Positions 1-8,051 of a DNA stretch of 64,000 bases are shown in pieces. Below the pieces are notes generated by a model. It saw only the letters and a list, made by a program, of their open reading frames with translations, searched no databases and had not been told where the DNA came from. Both the position numbers and the translations under genes were made by a program. The stretch's first letter is position 1, and every line of letters begins with the position of its first letter. This DNA comes from Serpentinicella alkaliphila (GTDB taxonomy: Bacteria; Bacillota; Clostridia; Peptostreptococcales; Natronincolaceae). The stretch spans positions 1,007,001-1,071,000 of the forward strand of contig NZ_CP058648.1 of assembly GCF_018141405.1 (NCBI RefSeq), written 5' to 3'.

Positions 1-2
1 TT

Positions 3-131
3 AAGGGGTTTAAAAGCATACTCCTCCTAAAATGTCTGGTTATGAATTGGAATGATGTAAAGTGGTCAGATAGTGAAAATGGAAGACAGGCGGTCATGGT
101 TGCGTTTCAGCCATTCAGGTTGAAGGTGTAA
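3..131 (+). CDS. C-terminal end of an unknown protein (partial)
   Basis: An open frame runs in from the window edge and stops at 129-131. It reads as 42 residues ending PFRLKV, with a coding-like mix of charged and aromatic residues (MNWNDVKWSDSENGRQ). I do not recognise the family. It lies just upstream of a structured segment and other prophage-like genes, so a phage gene is possible. Most of the gene is outside the window, so chance remains possible. Confidence 0.3.
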   Translation, partial: KGFKSILLLKCLVMNWNDVKWSDSENGRQAVMVAFQPFRLKV

Positions 132-185
132 AGATTTTATGAGATATAGTTAAAATAGTTCTATTTCCTGTCATGTGTTGTATAA

Positions 186-319
186 GCTTGTAGAATACTA
201 CAAGCCCGTGGGGAGGTTCTATGCTTCCCTCAAGACTGCGGGGCCTTTGATACTTGGATATACACAGCGAACCTTACAGCTATGTGGGGTAGCAGATACA
301 TAAGGGCTTTATCTGCTAC
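186..319 (+). ncRNA. Candidate structured RNA segment with several hairpins
   Basis: This stretch is more GC-rich than its surroundings and folds locally. GCTTGTAG (186-193) pairs with CTACAAGC (198-205) across a four-base loop. A GGGGAGG...CTTCCC arm follows. GTAGCAGATA (289-298) pairs perfectly with TATCTGCTAC (310-319). It starts about 220 nt upstream of the small gene at 407, in phage-like DNA. I cannot match it to a named RNA family. It could be a phage leader, a packaging or replication site, or a small RNA. Confidence 0.4.
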
Positions 320-406
320 GGAGTATAACACCTGTCATTACTATCTTGTACTGCATTGCTTTGTATGCTAATCTTAGATTATTTTACAGAGAGGTGAGGT
401 ATACAT

Positions 407-742
407 ATGGATAAACAGGAGTTTTGGGATATAGTAGCAGAGATTAGCCGCAGGTACTATACATCTGGCGGTAGTTATGATTATCATGTCAATAAGTATT
501 TTGGTGACAGGCTAGATGACAAGGCTATTTATTATAGCAATAATGCGGCCATTGTAATGTCCTACAAAGAGGCGTTAATCCAGTATGTGATGGTTAAGCA
601 ATCAATCAGCCATAATGCTGCTCTGACACACCTACTAAGTAGCGATACTTATAGGTGCTTAATACCGAGTTGTGTGCTTGACTGGCACAATATAGACGCT
701 GTAATCGCAGATTATGACAATGACCAATGTAAGACAATATAG
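407..742 (+). CDS. Hypothetical protein, prophage-like region
   Basis: A 111-residue protein beginning MDKQEFWDIVAEIS with a good ribosome binding site (GAGGTGAGG, about 8 nt before the ATG). It is soluble, with no signal peptide or membrane segment, rich in Tyr and Asp, and has three Cys/Trp-containing segments in its last third. I do not recognise the family. The neighbouring methyltransferase, small gene and serine recombinase suggest it belongs to an integrated element. The strong ribosome binding site and full open frame support a real gene. Confidence 0.6.
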   Translation: MDKQEFWDIVAEISRRYYTSGGSYDYHVNKYFGDRLDDKAIYYSNNAAIVMSYKEALIQYVMVKQSISHNAALTHLLSSDTYRCLIPSCVLDWHNIDAVIADYDNDQCKTI

Positions 743-873
743 GGCTTTTAACCTCACCATATTTAAAACCTCATATAAAGCTCGCAGAGAGGTTTTATAT
801 GGCTTATAGCACCTTTCCCTAAAACCAATTCCAAAGACCCTTACAAACTTTAATAGGGCGAATTAATCATATT

Positions 874-907
874 AAAAAGACAGGTACACCAGAGTATCTG
901 TCTTTTT
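874..907. terminator. Bidirectional intrinsic terminator
   Basis: AAAAAGACAG (874-883) pairs perfectly with CTGTCTTTTT (898-907) around a 14-nt loop, with T runs on both strands. It overlaps the last bases of the minus-strand methyltransferase gene and lies about 130 nt after the plus-strand gene ending at 742. Confidence 0.75.
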
Positions 908-1946
908 ACTTTTCCACTTGTTCTCTTTTTGTCCAAAACTCCTTGACCCTAGCTTTAGCAGTAGCGACATATTGAGGATTAGCGTCTGAGCCATAGACCT
1001 TACGCCTCCCAGCTAACAGCGTTGCTATGATGTATGAAGCACTTCCCATACAGACATCCATGACCGTGTCACCCTCATTGCTAAACGCCTTTACAAGTTC
1101 AACATCTACACTTTGTTGATAAGGGTGTAGGCCGGTATCTTCTGCGACACGAGGAGGAGGTATGTGTAGGTCAGGAATATACGCAAGGTTTTTATCTGGT
1201 TCACCTTTAGTGTAGTGTAGGATGGCTTTCCATTTTGGGATTACCCTCCGACTATGTACTAATTGAGTGCCGTTGGGGGTCATATAAGCATGTGTCCAAT
1301 TATATGTCAGATATTCCCCGAGAGCTTGCATAGCCTGAGGCAAGAGCAGTTGACCACATACCACAACCAAAGACCCCGTTGGTTTTAAGAGTTTAGCACT
1401 TATACGCCCAAGGTGTGGATACAGGTCAGCATACTCTGCCTTGTACATAAAATCGACTAAGATTAAATCTATGGATTCGGGTTTTATCTGGTCGTAGTCA
1501 CTCTCATTGCGTAAATCAGCCACGAACAACTTCACAGCGTCCTCAGTTACCGTTATGCTTGGGTTCTTATTCAATTCCCGTTGTTCTTTCCTTAGAATTG
1601 TCAGAGCAAGCCGTGGGCTTTTCGTGACACCCTCTAGCTCTACCAACTTGTCTAGTACGCCCGGAGTTCTGAGGCATTTAAGGGTTCTATCAGATAACTT
1701 CTTCTTTTCTAAAATATCTTTGTGCCTTTGAACCCAAGGGTGCTGCGTCCAATCCTCAGTATTCACGGGCATAGAGTCCAACTTGGACTCTCCAAACAGT
1801 TCTAATCTATACTTAGCTATGCTTGTAGGACTACACCCTAAAAGCGTAGCTATCTTTTTATTTGAAAGACCTTGATTTCTTCTTAAAGTGCTTTTAATCA
1901 GCTCTTGTCTGTCTTTGCGGGATATTTGCTTTATCTGCTTAGCCAT
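906..1946 (-). CDS. Site-specific DNA methyltransferase homologue with altered motifs
   Basis: 346 residues. The N-terminus (about 15-52) has a helix-turn-helix-like segment (NKKIATLLGCSPTSIAKY). Residues 130-340 have the fold order of phage-type N4/N6 DNA methyltransferases: a segment like KPxGSLVVVCGQ (189-199), then a C-terminal block beginning GDTVMDV and ending YGSDAN (292-323), the usual SAM-binding region. Two key motifs differ from the family norm. The catalytic DPPY position reads DFMY (165-168), and the SAM loop, normally DPFxGxGT, reads DVCMGSAS (297-304). It may be inactive or act as a DNA-binding protein. Located in prophage-like DNA, convergent with the gene at 407. Fold assignment is fairly sure; activity is doubtful. 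Confidence 0.75.
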   Translation of the reverse strand: MAKQIKQISRKDRQELIKSTLRRNQGLSNKKIATLLGCSPTSIAKYRLELFGESKLDSMPVNTEDWTQHPWVQRHKDILEKKKLSDRTLKCLRTPGVLDKLVELEGVTKSPRLALTILRKEQRELNKNPSITVTEDAVKLFVADLRNESDYDQIKPESIDLILVDFMYKAEYADLYPHLGRISAKLLKPTGSLVVVCGQLLLPQAMQALGEYLTYNWTHAYMTPNGTQLVHSRRVIPKWKAILHYTKGEPDKNLAYIPDLHIPPPRVAEDTGLHPYQQSVDVELVKAFSNEGDTVMDVCMGSASYIIATLLAGRRKVYGSDANPQYVATAKARVKEFWTKREQVEK

Positions 1947-2047
1947 TACAGGTCACCTCCATTAACTATGCCTATGATATTTTACCATAGGCCGATGAAA
2001 ATTTCTTCATATTTAAGTGCCTACGAGTCAAGCCCTTCATAAATCGA

Positions 2048-2068
2048 CTATAAATACACGATTTATAG
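2048..2068. promoter_or_regulatory. Inverted repeat before the small element gene
   Basis: CTATAAAT (2048-2055) and ATTTATAG (2061-2068) form a perfect 8-bp dyad with a 5-nt gap. An overlapping dyad ATAAATCG/CGATTTAT shares the same bases. It sits directly before the ribosome binding site of the 47-residue gene and between divergent transcripts, a position suited to a phage-type repressor operator. Confidence 0.4.
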
Positions 2069-2081
2069 GGGGTTTATGATT

Positions 2082-2225
2082 ATGACAAACAGCACTGATA
2101 GGAAAGCAAGGGAAGCAAAGAGGGATGAATTTATAAATATTATGATAGAACTGATAGAAAAGTATGGTGAAGAGGTTATTGCTAAGATAGAAAATGAGAA
2201 TAAGGATACTGCAAAGACTGCGTAA
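2082..2225 (+). CDS. Small charged protein (47 aa), element-borne
   Basis: An ORF of 47 residues starting MTNSTDRKAREAKRDEF and ending KDTAKTA. I chose the ATG at 2082 because GGGGG at 2068-2072 gives a 9-nt spacing; an earlier ATG at 2076 is too close. It is very rich in Lys and Glu and predicted helical, without Cys or membrane segments. It lies 81 nt upstream of the serine recombinase and could be a recombinase-associated or regulatory protein. Family not recognised. Confidence 0.5.
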   Translation: MTNSTDRKAREAKRDEFINIMIELIEKYGEEVIAKIENENKDTAKTA

Positions 2226-2306
2226 GTAGTCTTTTTTTATGTTCAAATTCGGTTTGTCCTATTATTAAGCACGGTTTAATGATAGAATTGGTTATGAGGT
2301 GAAGAT

Positions 2307-3980
2307 ATGGAAGACAAACTGATAAAAAATGTTGTTATATATACAAGGGTATCGACAGAGGAACAAACTGAGGGGTTTTCTCTTCAAAACCAGCTTGATA
2401 GTCTTTTGACATACTGCAAGGCATTTGATTATAAAGTGGTTGGCACATACACCGATGCTGGTATTTCAGGCAAGAGTACCGAAAACAGGGCTCAATATCA
2501 AGATATGTTGTCATACATTGACTCTAATCCAACTGCTGTAGATGCTATACTTATCTGGAAACTCTCACGAATAAGTAGAAAACTCAATGATTTGACTCAT
2601 TTAATGACATATCTTGAAAAGAAGGACATTGTTCTGATTAGTAAAGAAGACGGTATAAATACAGGTACAGCAACTGGGCGATTTATGGCTCAGATTGTAG
2701 GCGCAGTAAGTGAGATGGAACGTGATAACATTGTTTCAAATGCTCGTGCTGGAATGCTCAAAAGAGCTGAATTAGGACATTGGGGTGGCGGTATCATACT
2801 CGGGTATGATAATATTGACAAAAAACTTGTAAAGAATGATGATGAGGCTGAAATAGTTAAGACCATATTTGACCTATATGTAAATAAAGACTATGGCTAT
2901 AGCCTTATTTGCAAGCATTTGAACACACGTAATATGAAAACTAAAAAGGGAAACACTTGGGCTGTTGCCACGGTTAGAACAGTTTTAGATAACCCTACAT
3001 ATGCTGGATATATCAAATGGGGTTTGCGTGAAAATTGGAGTAACAAAAGAAGAAAAGGGATTACTGATAAATTTACAATGGTGAAATCTGATATTCATGA
3101 ACCTATCATATCAGAGGAGCTTTGGCAACAAACAAGAGCGAAGAGAGAAAAAGTAGGCAAAGCAAATCCGAAGGTTTGGAAAGGCGATTGGCTTTTATCT
3201 GGGCTACCAAAATGTCCTGCTTGTGGTGCAAGTATGGTTGCTCATAGGACAAAGAGAAAGAGCAAAAAGCATCCAGAAGGGATTATGTATAGGTACTACA
3301 TTTGCTCACAATATAGTAACAAAGATACGAGTGTATGTCTTCCGAATTTGGTAGAGGCCGAAACCATTGAAAAATATACTGTTGATAAGCTTTTAGAGTT
3401 TGTTTCAAACCCAGACTTAATTAAAGCTATAGCAGAACAAGCCGAAAAGCGTCAAAGGCCTGATAATTCGGCTCTTCTAAAGGATATGGAGAGACTCCAA
3501 AAGTCACTTAAAGAACTTAAACATAAAGAAAGTTTATATTATTCCTATTTAGGTGACCTCAACAAACTCGAGGTCCTCAAAGAAGATAAGATTATAGCAA
3601 TGATTGGTGACTTGAACACTAAAATGGCTGATATAGAAGCTGAAATTGATGATGTAAATTACCAACTCAAAGCGGTTGAAAGAGAAACTCAAACCTTTGA
3701 GCAGATAGCTCTAGCACTTAAACACTTTAAGGTTTTATTTGAACTGGCAACATATGAAGAAAGGAAACGACTGATTCATTCAGTCATCAAAGAGATAAGA
3801 ATAAAGAAGTCGGATAACTTCAAAGAGCGAGTGGTCGATAAAATCATTTTGGCATTTAGTGAAGCGGATGTTTTGGAATACCTAGATACTTCCGCTAAAA
3901 AAGAGAACTTAAAACCGTATGTCCCTAACTATGATACGGTGAACCGTACCATAAGTAACGGCGGTTTTATTGAATATTAG
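2307..3980 (+). CDS. Large serine recombinase (site-specific integrase)
   Basis: 557 residues. The resolvase catalytic domain occupies about 1-150: YTRVSTEEQ, with the nucleophile Ser in the RVS motif, and later an SRKLNDLTH-like arginine segment. It is followed by the recombinase domain (about 160-280), a zinc ribbon with CPACGASM and a downstream CSQY...C pair (about 305-345), and a long C-terminal coiled coil (about 385-475). These enzymes integrate and excise phages and conjugative elements between attP and attB. The ribosome binding site GAGGTGA lies 7 nt before the ATG. The last residues (NRTISNGGFIEY) come from a dispersed repeat rather than from the conserved protein. Its place at the edge of foreign DNA fits an integrase next to an attachment site. 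Confidence 0.9.
   Translation: MEDKLIKNVVIYTRVSTEEQTEGFSLQNQLDSLLTYCKAFDYKVVGTYTDAGISGKSTENRAQYQDMLSYIDSNPTAVDAILIWKLSRISRKLNDLTHLMTYLEKKDIVLISKEDGINTGTATGRFMAQIVGAVSEMERDNIVSNARAGMLKRAELGHWGGGIILGYDNIDKKLVKNDDEAEIVKTIFDLYVNKDYGYSLICKHLNTRNMKTKKGNTWAVATVRTVLDNPTYAGYIKWGLRENWSNKRRKGITDKFTMVKSDIHEPIISEELWQQTRAKREKVGKANPKVWKGDWLLSGLPKCPACGASMVAHRTKRKSKKHPEGIMYRYYICSQYSNKDTSVCLPNLVEAETIEKYTVDKLLEFVSNPDLIKAIAEQAEKRQRPDNSALLKDMERLQKSLKELKHKESLYYSYLGDLNKLEVLKEDKIIAMIGDLNTKMADIEAEIDDVNYQLKAVERETQTFEQIALALKHFKVLFELATYEERKRLIHSVIKEIRIKKSDNFKERVVDKIILAFSEADVLEYLDTSAKKENLKPYVPNYDTVNRTISNGGFIEY
3911..3968 (+). repeat. Dispersed ~55-bp inverted repeat, copy A
   Basis: Outer arms AAAACCG and CGGTTTT flank an inner dyad ACGGT-GA-ACCGT. 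It overlaps the 3' end of the recombinase gene and encodes its last residues. Related copies start near 7441, 10205, 11570 (half), 14391, 16757 and 19641. Confidence 0.75.
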
Positions 3981-4034
3981 GAATTGCAATAGACGAGGCA
4001 TATTTGCAGGTATAAACACAATGCAAAGGATTGA

Positions 4035-4193
4035 TTTGATGTTTATATATGTGTTCCATTATCTAAGGGTCTAGATTATGTAGTGGTAGGTACTCATAAT
4101 GGAGAAAAAGAATTATTTGATAAAATGTTGGAAGAAATAAGAACAAGTATAAGAGATAGCCATATTAATATATTATATCGACCAAAAACTTAA
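4035..4193 (+). pseudogene. Gene fragment without start, after the recombinase
   Basis: An open frame of 52 residues ends at a TAA (4191-4193) and contains KGLDYVVVGTHNGEKELFDK followed by a charged helix and LYRPKT. No start codon or ribosome binding site is visible, and the frame is closed upstream at 4032. It looks like the 3' remnant of a host gene cut by integration of the element on the left. The family is not recognised. Confidence 0.35.
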
Positions 4194-4304
4194 TTATAAA
4201 AACATATAGTGCATTGGAATAAGAAGATAAAAGCTCTTAACCAATGCATTTATTGTTAAAACGATAAAAACTAAAACAAGAAATCAAAAACATTCATTAA
4301 TTTC

Positions 4305-4333
4305 TTGACAAAAACTGTTTACAGATGTAAACT
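4305..4333 (+). promoter_or_regulatory. Promoter of the blaI-like operon
   Basis: TTGACA (4305-4310) and TAAACT (4328-4333) are spaced 17 bp apart, 43 nt upstream of the ATG at 4376. The spacer and -10 region are covered by the first BlaI-type operator, so repressor binding would block RNA polymerase. Confidence 0.7.
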
Positions 4334-4358
4334 GAGCTTAGCGTTTACACATGTAAAC
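4317..4358 (+). promoter_or_regulatory. Twin BlaI/MecI-type operators
   Basis: Two near-identical 16-bp dyads, GTTTACAGATGTAAAC (4317-4332) and GTTTACACATGTAAAC (4343-4358), carry the TACAnATGTA core known for BlaI/MecI repressors. Their centres are 26 bp apart. One covers the -10 region and the other the early transcript just before the ribosome binding site. Confidence 0.85.
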
Positions 4359-4375
4359 AAAAGGAGGAAATAATC

Positions 4376-4771
4376 ATGAAAAGAGCTCCAAATATAACAG
4401 ATGCAGAGTGGGAAGTGATGAAGCTTATATGGAATAATAATCCTAGCACATCTGAACAAATAATAAGTGCTTTGTCTCCTAAGATGGGATGGTCAGCACA
4501 AACCATTAAGACGCTAATAAATAGATTGCTCAAAAAAGGGATAATAGATTTTGAAAAGGAAGGTCGTATTTATAAATACTATCCACTGGTTCCTAGAGAA
4601 GATTACATTAAAACTGAAAATAGATCCTTTCTTGAAAAAGTATATGATGGAGCCTTGAGCATGCTTGTTTCTAATTTTTTAGAGGAAGAATCCTTATCTG
4701 AGAATGAAATCGAAAAAATTCAGAAGATCCTTGAAAAGAAAAAACACGAAAACCAGCACAATAAAAAATAA
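4376..4771 (+). CDS. BlaI/MecI-family winged-helix repressor
   Basis: 131 residues, the usual length for the family. The N-terminus (ITDAEWEVMKLIW, then SAQTIKTLINRLLKKGII) is the characteristic BlaI winged helix, and FEKEGRIYKYYPLV forms the wing. The C-terminal half is the dimerisation region, cleaved in classical systems when the BlaR1 protease is triggered. The ribosome binding site AAGGAGG precedes the ATG by 8 nt. The gene lies behind twin operators, so it is probably autoregulated, and it is followed after 42 nt by an M56 sensor protease gene in the same direction. Target genes beyond this operon cannot be seen here. Confidence 0.9.
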   Translation: MKRAPNITDAEWEVMKLIWNNNPSTSEQIISALSPKMGWSAQTIKTLINRLLKKGIIDFEKEGRIYKYYPLVPREDYIKTENRSFLEKVYDGALSMLVSNFLEEESLSENEIEKIQKILEKKKHENQHNKK

Positions 4772-4813
4772 AATTGTTGTAAGTATAATTATGAAAAAGA
4801 GAGGATACAGGAG

Positions 4814-7063
4814 ATGGATATTTTAGAGATTGTTTTTTTGCATGTGCTATATTCATCGTTGACTACAAGCATTTTTATAATAGCATATTTTCTTGTTAAA
4901 AAGTCCTATTTCCAACGAATTGGACCACGATATCATCATACCTTATGGATGATACTGATTATCAGATTATTGATACCTATCAACATTGAAAGTTCTATTA
5001 GCATTTTAAATCTACTTCCACAGAATAATTTAGTAATCCTAGAAACCTATGTTGAAAAAAATCTTTCTAAAACACTTACTGCCGAGGAGAATGCTCTAGC
5101 TTATAGAACTTGGGATTTTGATAAAAATCAAGAGACAAATTATGAGCTTTATATTGAGGAAAAGCCCATATACGATTACTTATCAGAATATGATTCTGCA
5201 GAGCAGGGGGAAAGCATAATAGCTAAAGAGTCAAGTGGGGAGCTCATAAAAGTATCTGCTAGAATATGGTTGTTTGGAGTGTTGTTATTCACACTATTCT
5301 TTGGTAGCACCTTATTTATGTTTGAAGGCAAATACAAAATGTTAAGAATACATTCAACACCTGAGCTACAGTCTTTAGTAGAAGAAAGCAGAAGAAAATT
5401 GAATATAAGAAAGCCTATTCCAGTCTATTTAAGTGATTATATAGGAAGTCCATGTATTCGAGGAGTCTTTAATCCATGTATTTATCTGCCAACAGATATT
5501 TCTACTAAGACTGACCATACTGAACTTCAGTATATAATCCTGCATGAATCGGCTCATTACAAGAGAAAAGATTTAATTTATAATTTGATTACTTTTATTG
5601 CAGTCTTAATTCACTGGTTTAATCCTATCATATGGTTTGCAATTAAGTATATTAGGCATGATAGGGAGATTGCCTGTGATGCGTATGTGATGGAGATAAT
5701 AGAAGAAGAAGAAATCATACCCTATGGGATGACCATTATTAATTCAGCTAAGGGATTTAGGAGCAATTATAATAAGATTTATTCAGTAAGCTTTTATGAA
5801 GCAAGCAGCTTACTGGAAAGGAGAATAAAAATGATAGAAAAGTTCAAAAAAGGATCCTTTAAAATATCTATAGTAGCTATTATTTTTTGCATAATCATAG
5901 GGGGAATGGTTCTGACTAACCCATCTGGTCTTGATAACACAAATCTTATAAGTACAAATATAGCTGTAAAGGATGATGCTACACAGGGATTAGAACAAGA
6001 GAATTTGTTGAGTAAGAAAAAGGAAGAAGAACCTAACTATAAAGATATTATTAAAGATATGCTTGTACTCATTGATCCTGGGCATGGGGGAGATGACTAT
6101 GGGGCGGTTTATACCATCCCTAATTTTGGTGAGGTAAAGGAGAAGAATCTAAGCCTTGAAATATCACTTTTACTATATAATATGTTAAGAGAATCAGGAG
6201 TCAATGCTGAATTGACTCGTCAAGAGGATGCTGGAGTACCCTTGGAGAATAGAATAGAATTGGTGAACCAGCTTAATCCTTCTCTATTTGTAAGCATTCA
6301 CAATAATTTTGGGGGAGCGTCTGAAAGTGATATGTTGGCTCTGCTGTACTCTTCAACAGATAGAGATACAAGCATAATAACAGGGGAAAGAGTGGCTCAA
6401 ATTATACATAAAGAGCTGATTAATGCAACCAAGAATAAAACCAGTGAAATAACAGAAATACCTAATAGACTGAAATTTAGTGGTATTAAAATACCGGCAG
6501 TCATTATTGAACCAGCCTATATCGTAAACCCTTCTGATACCAAAAACATTTTGATAGAAGAATTTAGAAAGAAAGTTGCAGGCTCTTTACACGATGGTAT
6601 TATAAAAGTTTTGAAAGAGATGGCTGTGGATGCACAAGAATTAATTAAGCAGAGTGAAGAAATAGGACCTGATGGCAAAGGGCAATGGCCAGTGCCAGGG
6701 TATAATAGAATTGCTACTCCCTATGGAGAAAGAATACATCCTATTTCAAAGGATAAAGTATTTTATACAGGAATACAGGTTCCAGCTCCTAGAGGAGAAA
6801 AGATTGTTGCTTTTAAAGATGGAAAGGTGGTTAAGTCCGAGGAATCAAAGGAGTATGGAAAAGTAATTAAGATTGACCATGGAAATGGCTTGGAGACGCT
6901 ATATGCTAATGCATCACATCATAATGTATCTGTTGGAGATGAAGTAAAAGAAGGGCAAAAGATTGCAGAAATAGGTAGCACTGGGTATGCAACGGGAAAT
7001 TATCTTCATTTTGAGGTGTGGGTTAATGGAAAACAAGTAAATCCTACTGATTATTTGAGGTAA
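4814..7063 (+). CDS. BlaR1-like M56 sensor protease fused to amidase_3 and degenerate M23
   Basis: 749 residues in three parts. Residues 1-370 are a BlaR1/MecR1-type M56 metalloprotease: several membrane segments, the zinc motif HESAH (244-248) and a downstream REIACDA glutamate. Residues 415-605 are an N-acetylmuramoyl-L-alanine amidase (amidase_3) with all expected ligands: H424 in DPGHGG, E443, H496 in SIHNN and E566 in VIIEPAY. Residues 625-749 are an M23/LytM domain that has lost most zinc ligands: Y651 and Q655 in YTGIQ, N699 in LYAN, Y730 in YLHFE. The usual penicillin-binding sensor is absent. The protein probably senses or trims peptidoglycan and signals to the adjacent BlaI-type repressor. 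Domain calls are strong; the signal is inferred. Confidence 0.85.
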   Translation: MDILEIVFLHVLYSSLTTSIFIIAYFLVKKSYFQRIGPRYHHTLWMILIIRLLIPINIESSISILNLLPQNNLVILETYVEKNLSKTLTAEENALAYRTWDFDKNQETNYELYIEEKPIYDYLSEYDSAEQGESIIAKESSGELIKVSARIWLFGVLLFTLFFGSTLFMFEGKYKMLRIHSTPELQSLVEESRRKLNIRKPIPVYLSDYIGSPCIRGVFNPCIYLPTDISTKTDHTELQYIILHESAHYKRKDLIYNLITFIAVLIHWFNPIIWFAIKYIRHDREIACDAYVMEIIEEEEIIPYGMTIINSAKGFRSNYNKIYSVSFYEASSLLERRIKMIEKFKKGSFKISIVAIIFCIIIGGMVLTNPSGLDNTNLISTNIAVKDDATQGLEQENLLSKKKEEEPNYKDIIKDMLVLIDPGHGGDDYGAVYTIPNFGEVKEKNLSLEISLLLYNMLRESGVNAELTRQEDAGVPLENRIELVNQLNPSLFVSIHNNFGGASESDMLALLYSSTDRDTSIITGERVAQIIHKELINATKNKTSEITEIPNRLKFSGIKIPAVIIEPAYIVNPSDTKNILIEEFRKKVAGSLHDGIIKVLKEMAVDAQELIKQSEEIGPDGKGQWPVPGYNRIATPYGERIHPISKDKVFYTGIQVPAPRGEKIVAFKDGKVVKSEESKEYGKVIKIDHGNGLETLYANASHHNVSVGDEVKEGQKIAEIGSTGYATGNYLHFEVWVNGKQVNPTDYLR

Positions 7064-7305
7064 ATTAGAATCTAATATGATATTCTAAGCAGTTGATATC
7101 AAACTACTAAAAAATAATGGCCTCAAGTACTAGTGCTATTTTATAAATGAGGCAATTAAATAGCGATTAAATAGAGAGAAAAGATTATAGCGTTGTGAAA
7201 ATGCCTAATAGGGGTGTTCACCTGATAGAAACATATGAGAATTAGAGATGATTTAACTAGCAAGCAGAGTTTGTGAATGCTATATAAAATTTAAGTAGTG
7301 AAAAA

Positions 7306-7500
7306 ATGAAACCCGCAAATGTTACAACTGGGGTTATCTTAAAGGCTATAATGCATTTAAGAAGGAACAAGCTGACAGATGCTTCTGTATTAGATTTAGG
7401 TTCGGCTGTCCCTATAGATTATAACTTAGAAAAATATATAAAAACCGCCATTATACCCGTTACGGAGAACCGTACCATAAGTAATGGCGGTTTTCTCTGA
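7306..7500 (+). CDS. Small ORF running through a dispersed repeat (possible remnant)
   Basis: 64 codons starting MKPANVTTGVILKAIMHLRR. No clear ribosome binding site precedes the ATG. The last part, from about residue 46, is encoded by repeat copy B and ends ENRTISNGGFL, matching the tail of the serine recombinase at 3980. The first 45 residues may be the truncated end of an older gene that the repeat entered. No family recognised. Confidence 0.3.
   Translation: MKPANVTTGVILKAIMHLRRNKLTDASVLDLGSAVPIDYNLEKYIKTAIIPVTENRTISNGGFL
7441..7494. repeat. Dispersed inverted repeat, copy B (best preserved)
   Basis: AAAACCGCCATTA (7441-7453) pairs perfectly with TAATGGCGGTTTT (7482-7494). The inner part has TACGG-AGAA-CCGTA. 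The 13-bp arms and T run could act as a terminator in either direction. Confidence 0.8.
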
Positions 7501-7607
7501 AATTAACTATTATCGATACATAGTCAGATTTAAAATCAAACAGAGTATATTTGATATTAGGTTAATTATAATTAAGCAAGACATAACCGTACAAGGTAAT
7601 ATGATAA

Positions 7608-7991
7608 CAGAGACAAGGCCCATGCAGTGGGACATTATTTTTATACATTGTTGAAAAATACAGAAGAAGCGACGAACAAAATAAGCGTTTCAAAAATCCA
7701 GAACAACACATCTTTGATAAATATAATCTTGTTCGTGTCATTAAAAATGTTACGGGTTATGACTTAAAGAAATTGATGGCCGTAGACGAGAAGTTTTTTA
7801 CAAGATATTGGTCAAAAAGAAAGTTATGGAACTGGGAAAACAGAGTGGATCGCCGAATGGAAAAAAGGGCTGTCTCGCTAGAGTGTAACAAAATAGGAGA
7901 GTTGTTTGGACATCCCCTATTTGTCCCTGCACATGGGGCTCGTACTTATAGTTTATCGATTCTACAGATGTTGCCTAAAAATAACCCCTAG
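7608..7991 (+). pseudogene. Unrecognised degraded coding frame
   Basis: The frame is open from 7608 to a TAG at 7989-7991 and reads like protein (EQHIFDKYNLVRVIKNVTG, later FTRYWSKRKLWNWENRVDRR and HPLFVPAHGARTY). No convincing start or ribosome binding site is present, and the only in-frame start candidate is a TTG at 7773. It is followed directly by a perfect 12-bp stem terminator. I do not recognise the family. It is probably a decayed gene. Confidence 0.3.
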
Positions 7992-8020
7992 CTTTTGATT
8001 TGAAAAATTAGGGGTTATTT
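7979..8020. terminator. Intrinsic terminator between converging frames
   Basis: AAATAACCCCTA (7979-7990) pairs perfectly with TAGGGGTTATTT (8009-8020) around an 18-nt loop. It lies between the plus-strand remnant and the minus-strand DUF4179 gene. Confidence 0.65.
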
Positions 8021-8051
8021 GAAATATAGAAACTAGTAAAGTGGGTGAAGC

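Noticed and set aside
2037-2246. 69-codon minus-strand frame over the small element gene
   Set aside because: It is antisense to the better supported 47-residue plus-strand gene with a ribosome binding site, and is hydrophobic as expected for the reverse of AT-rich coding DNA.
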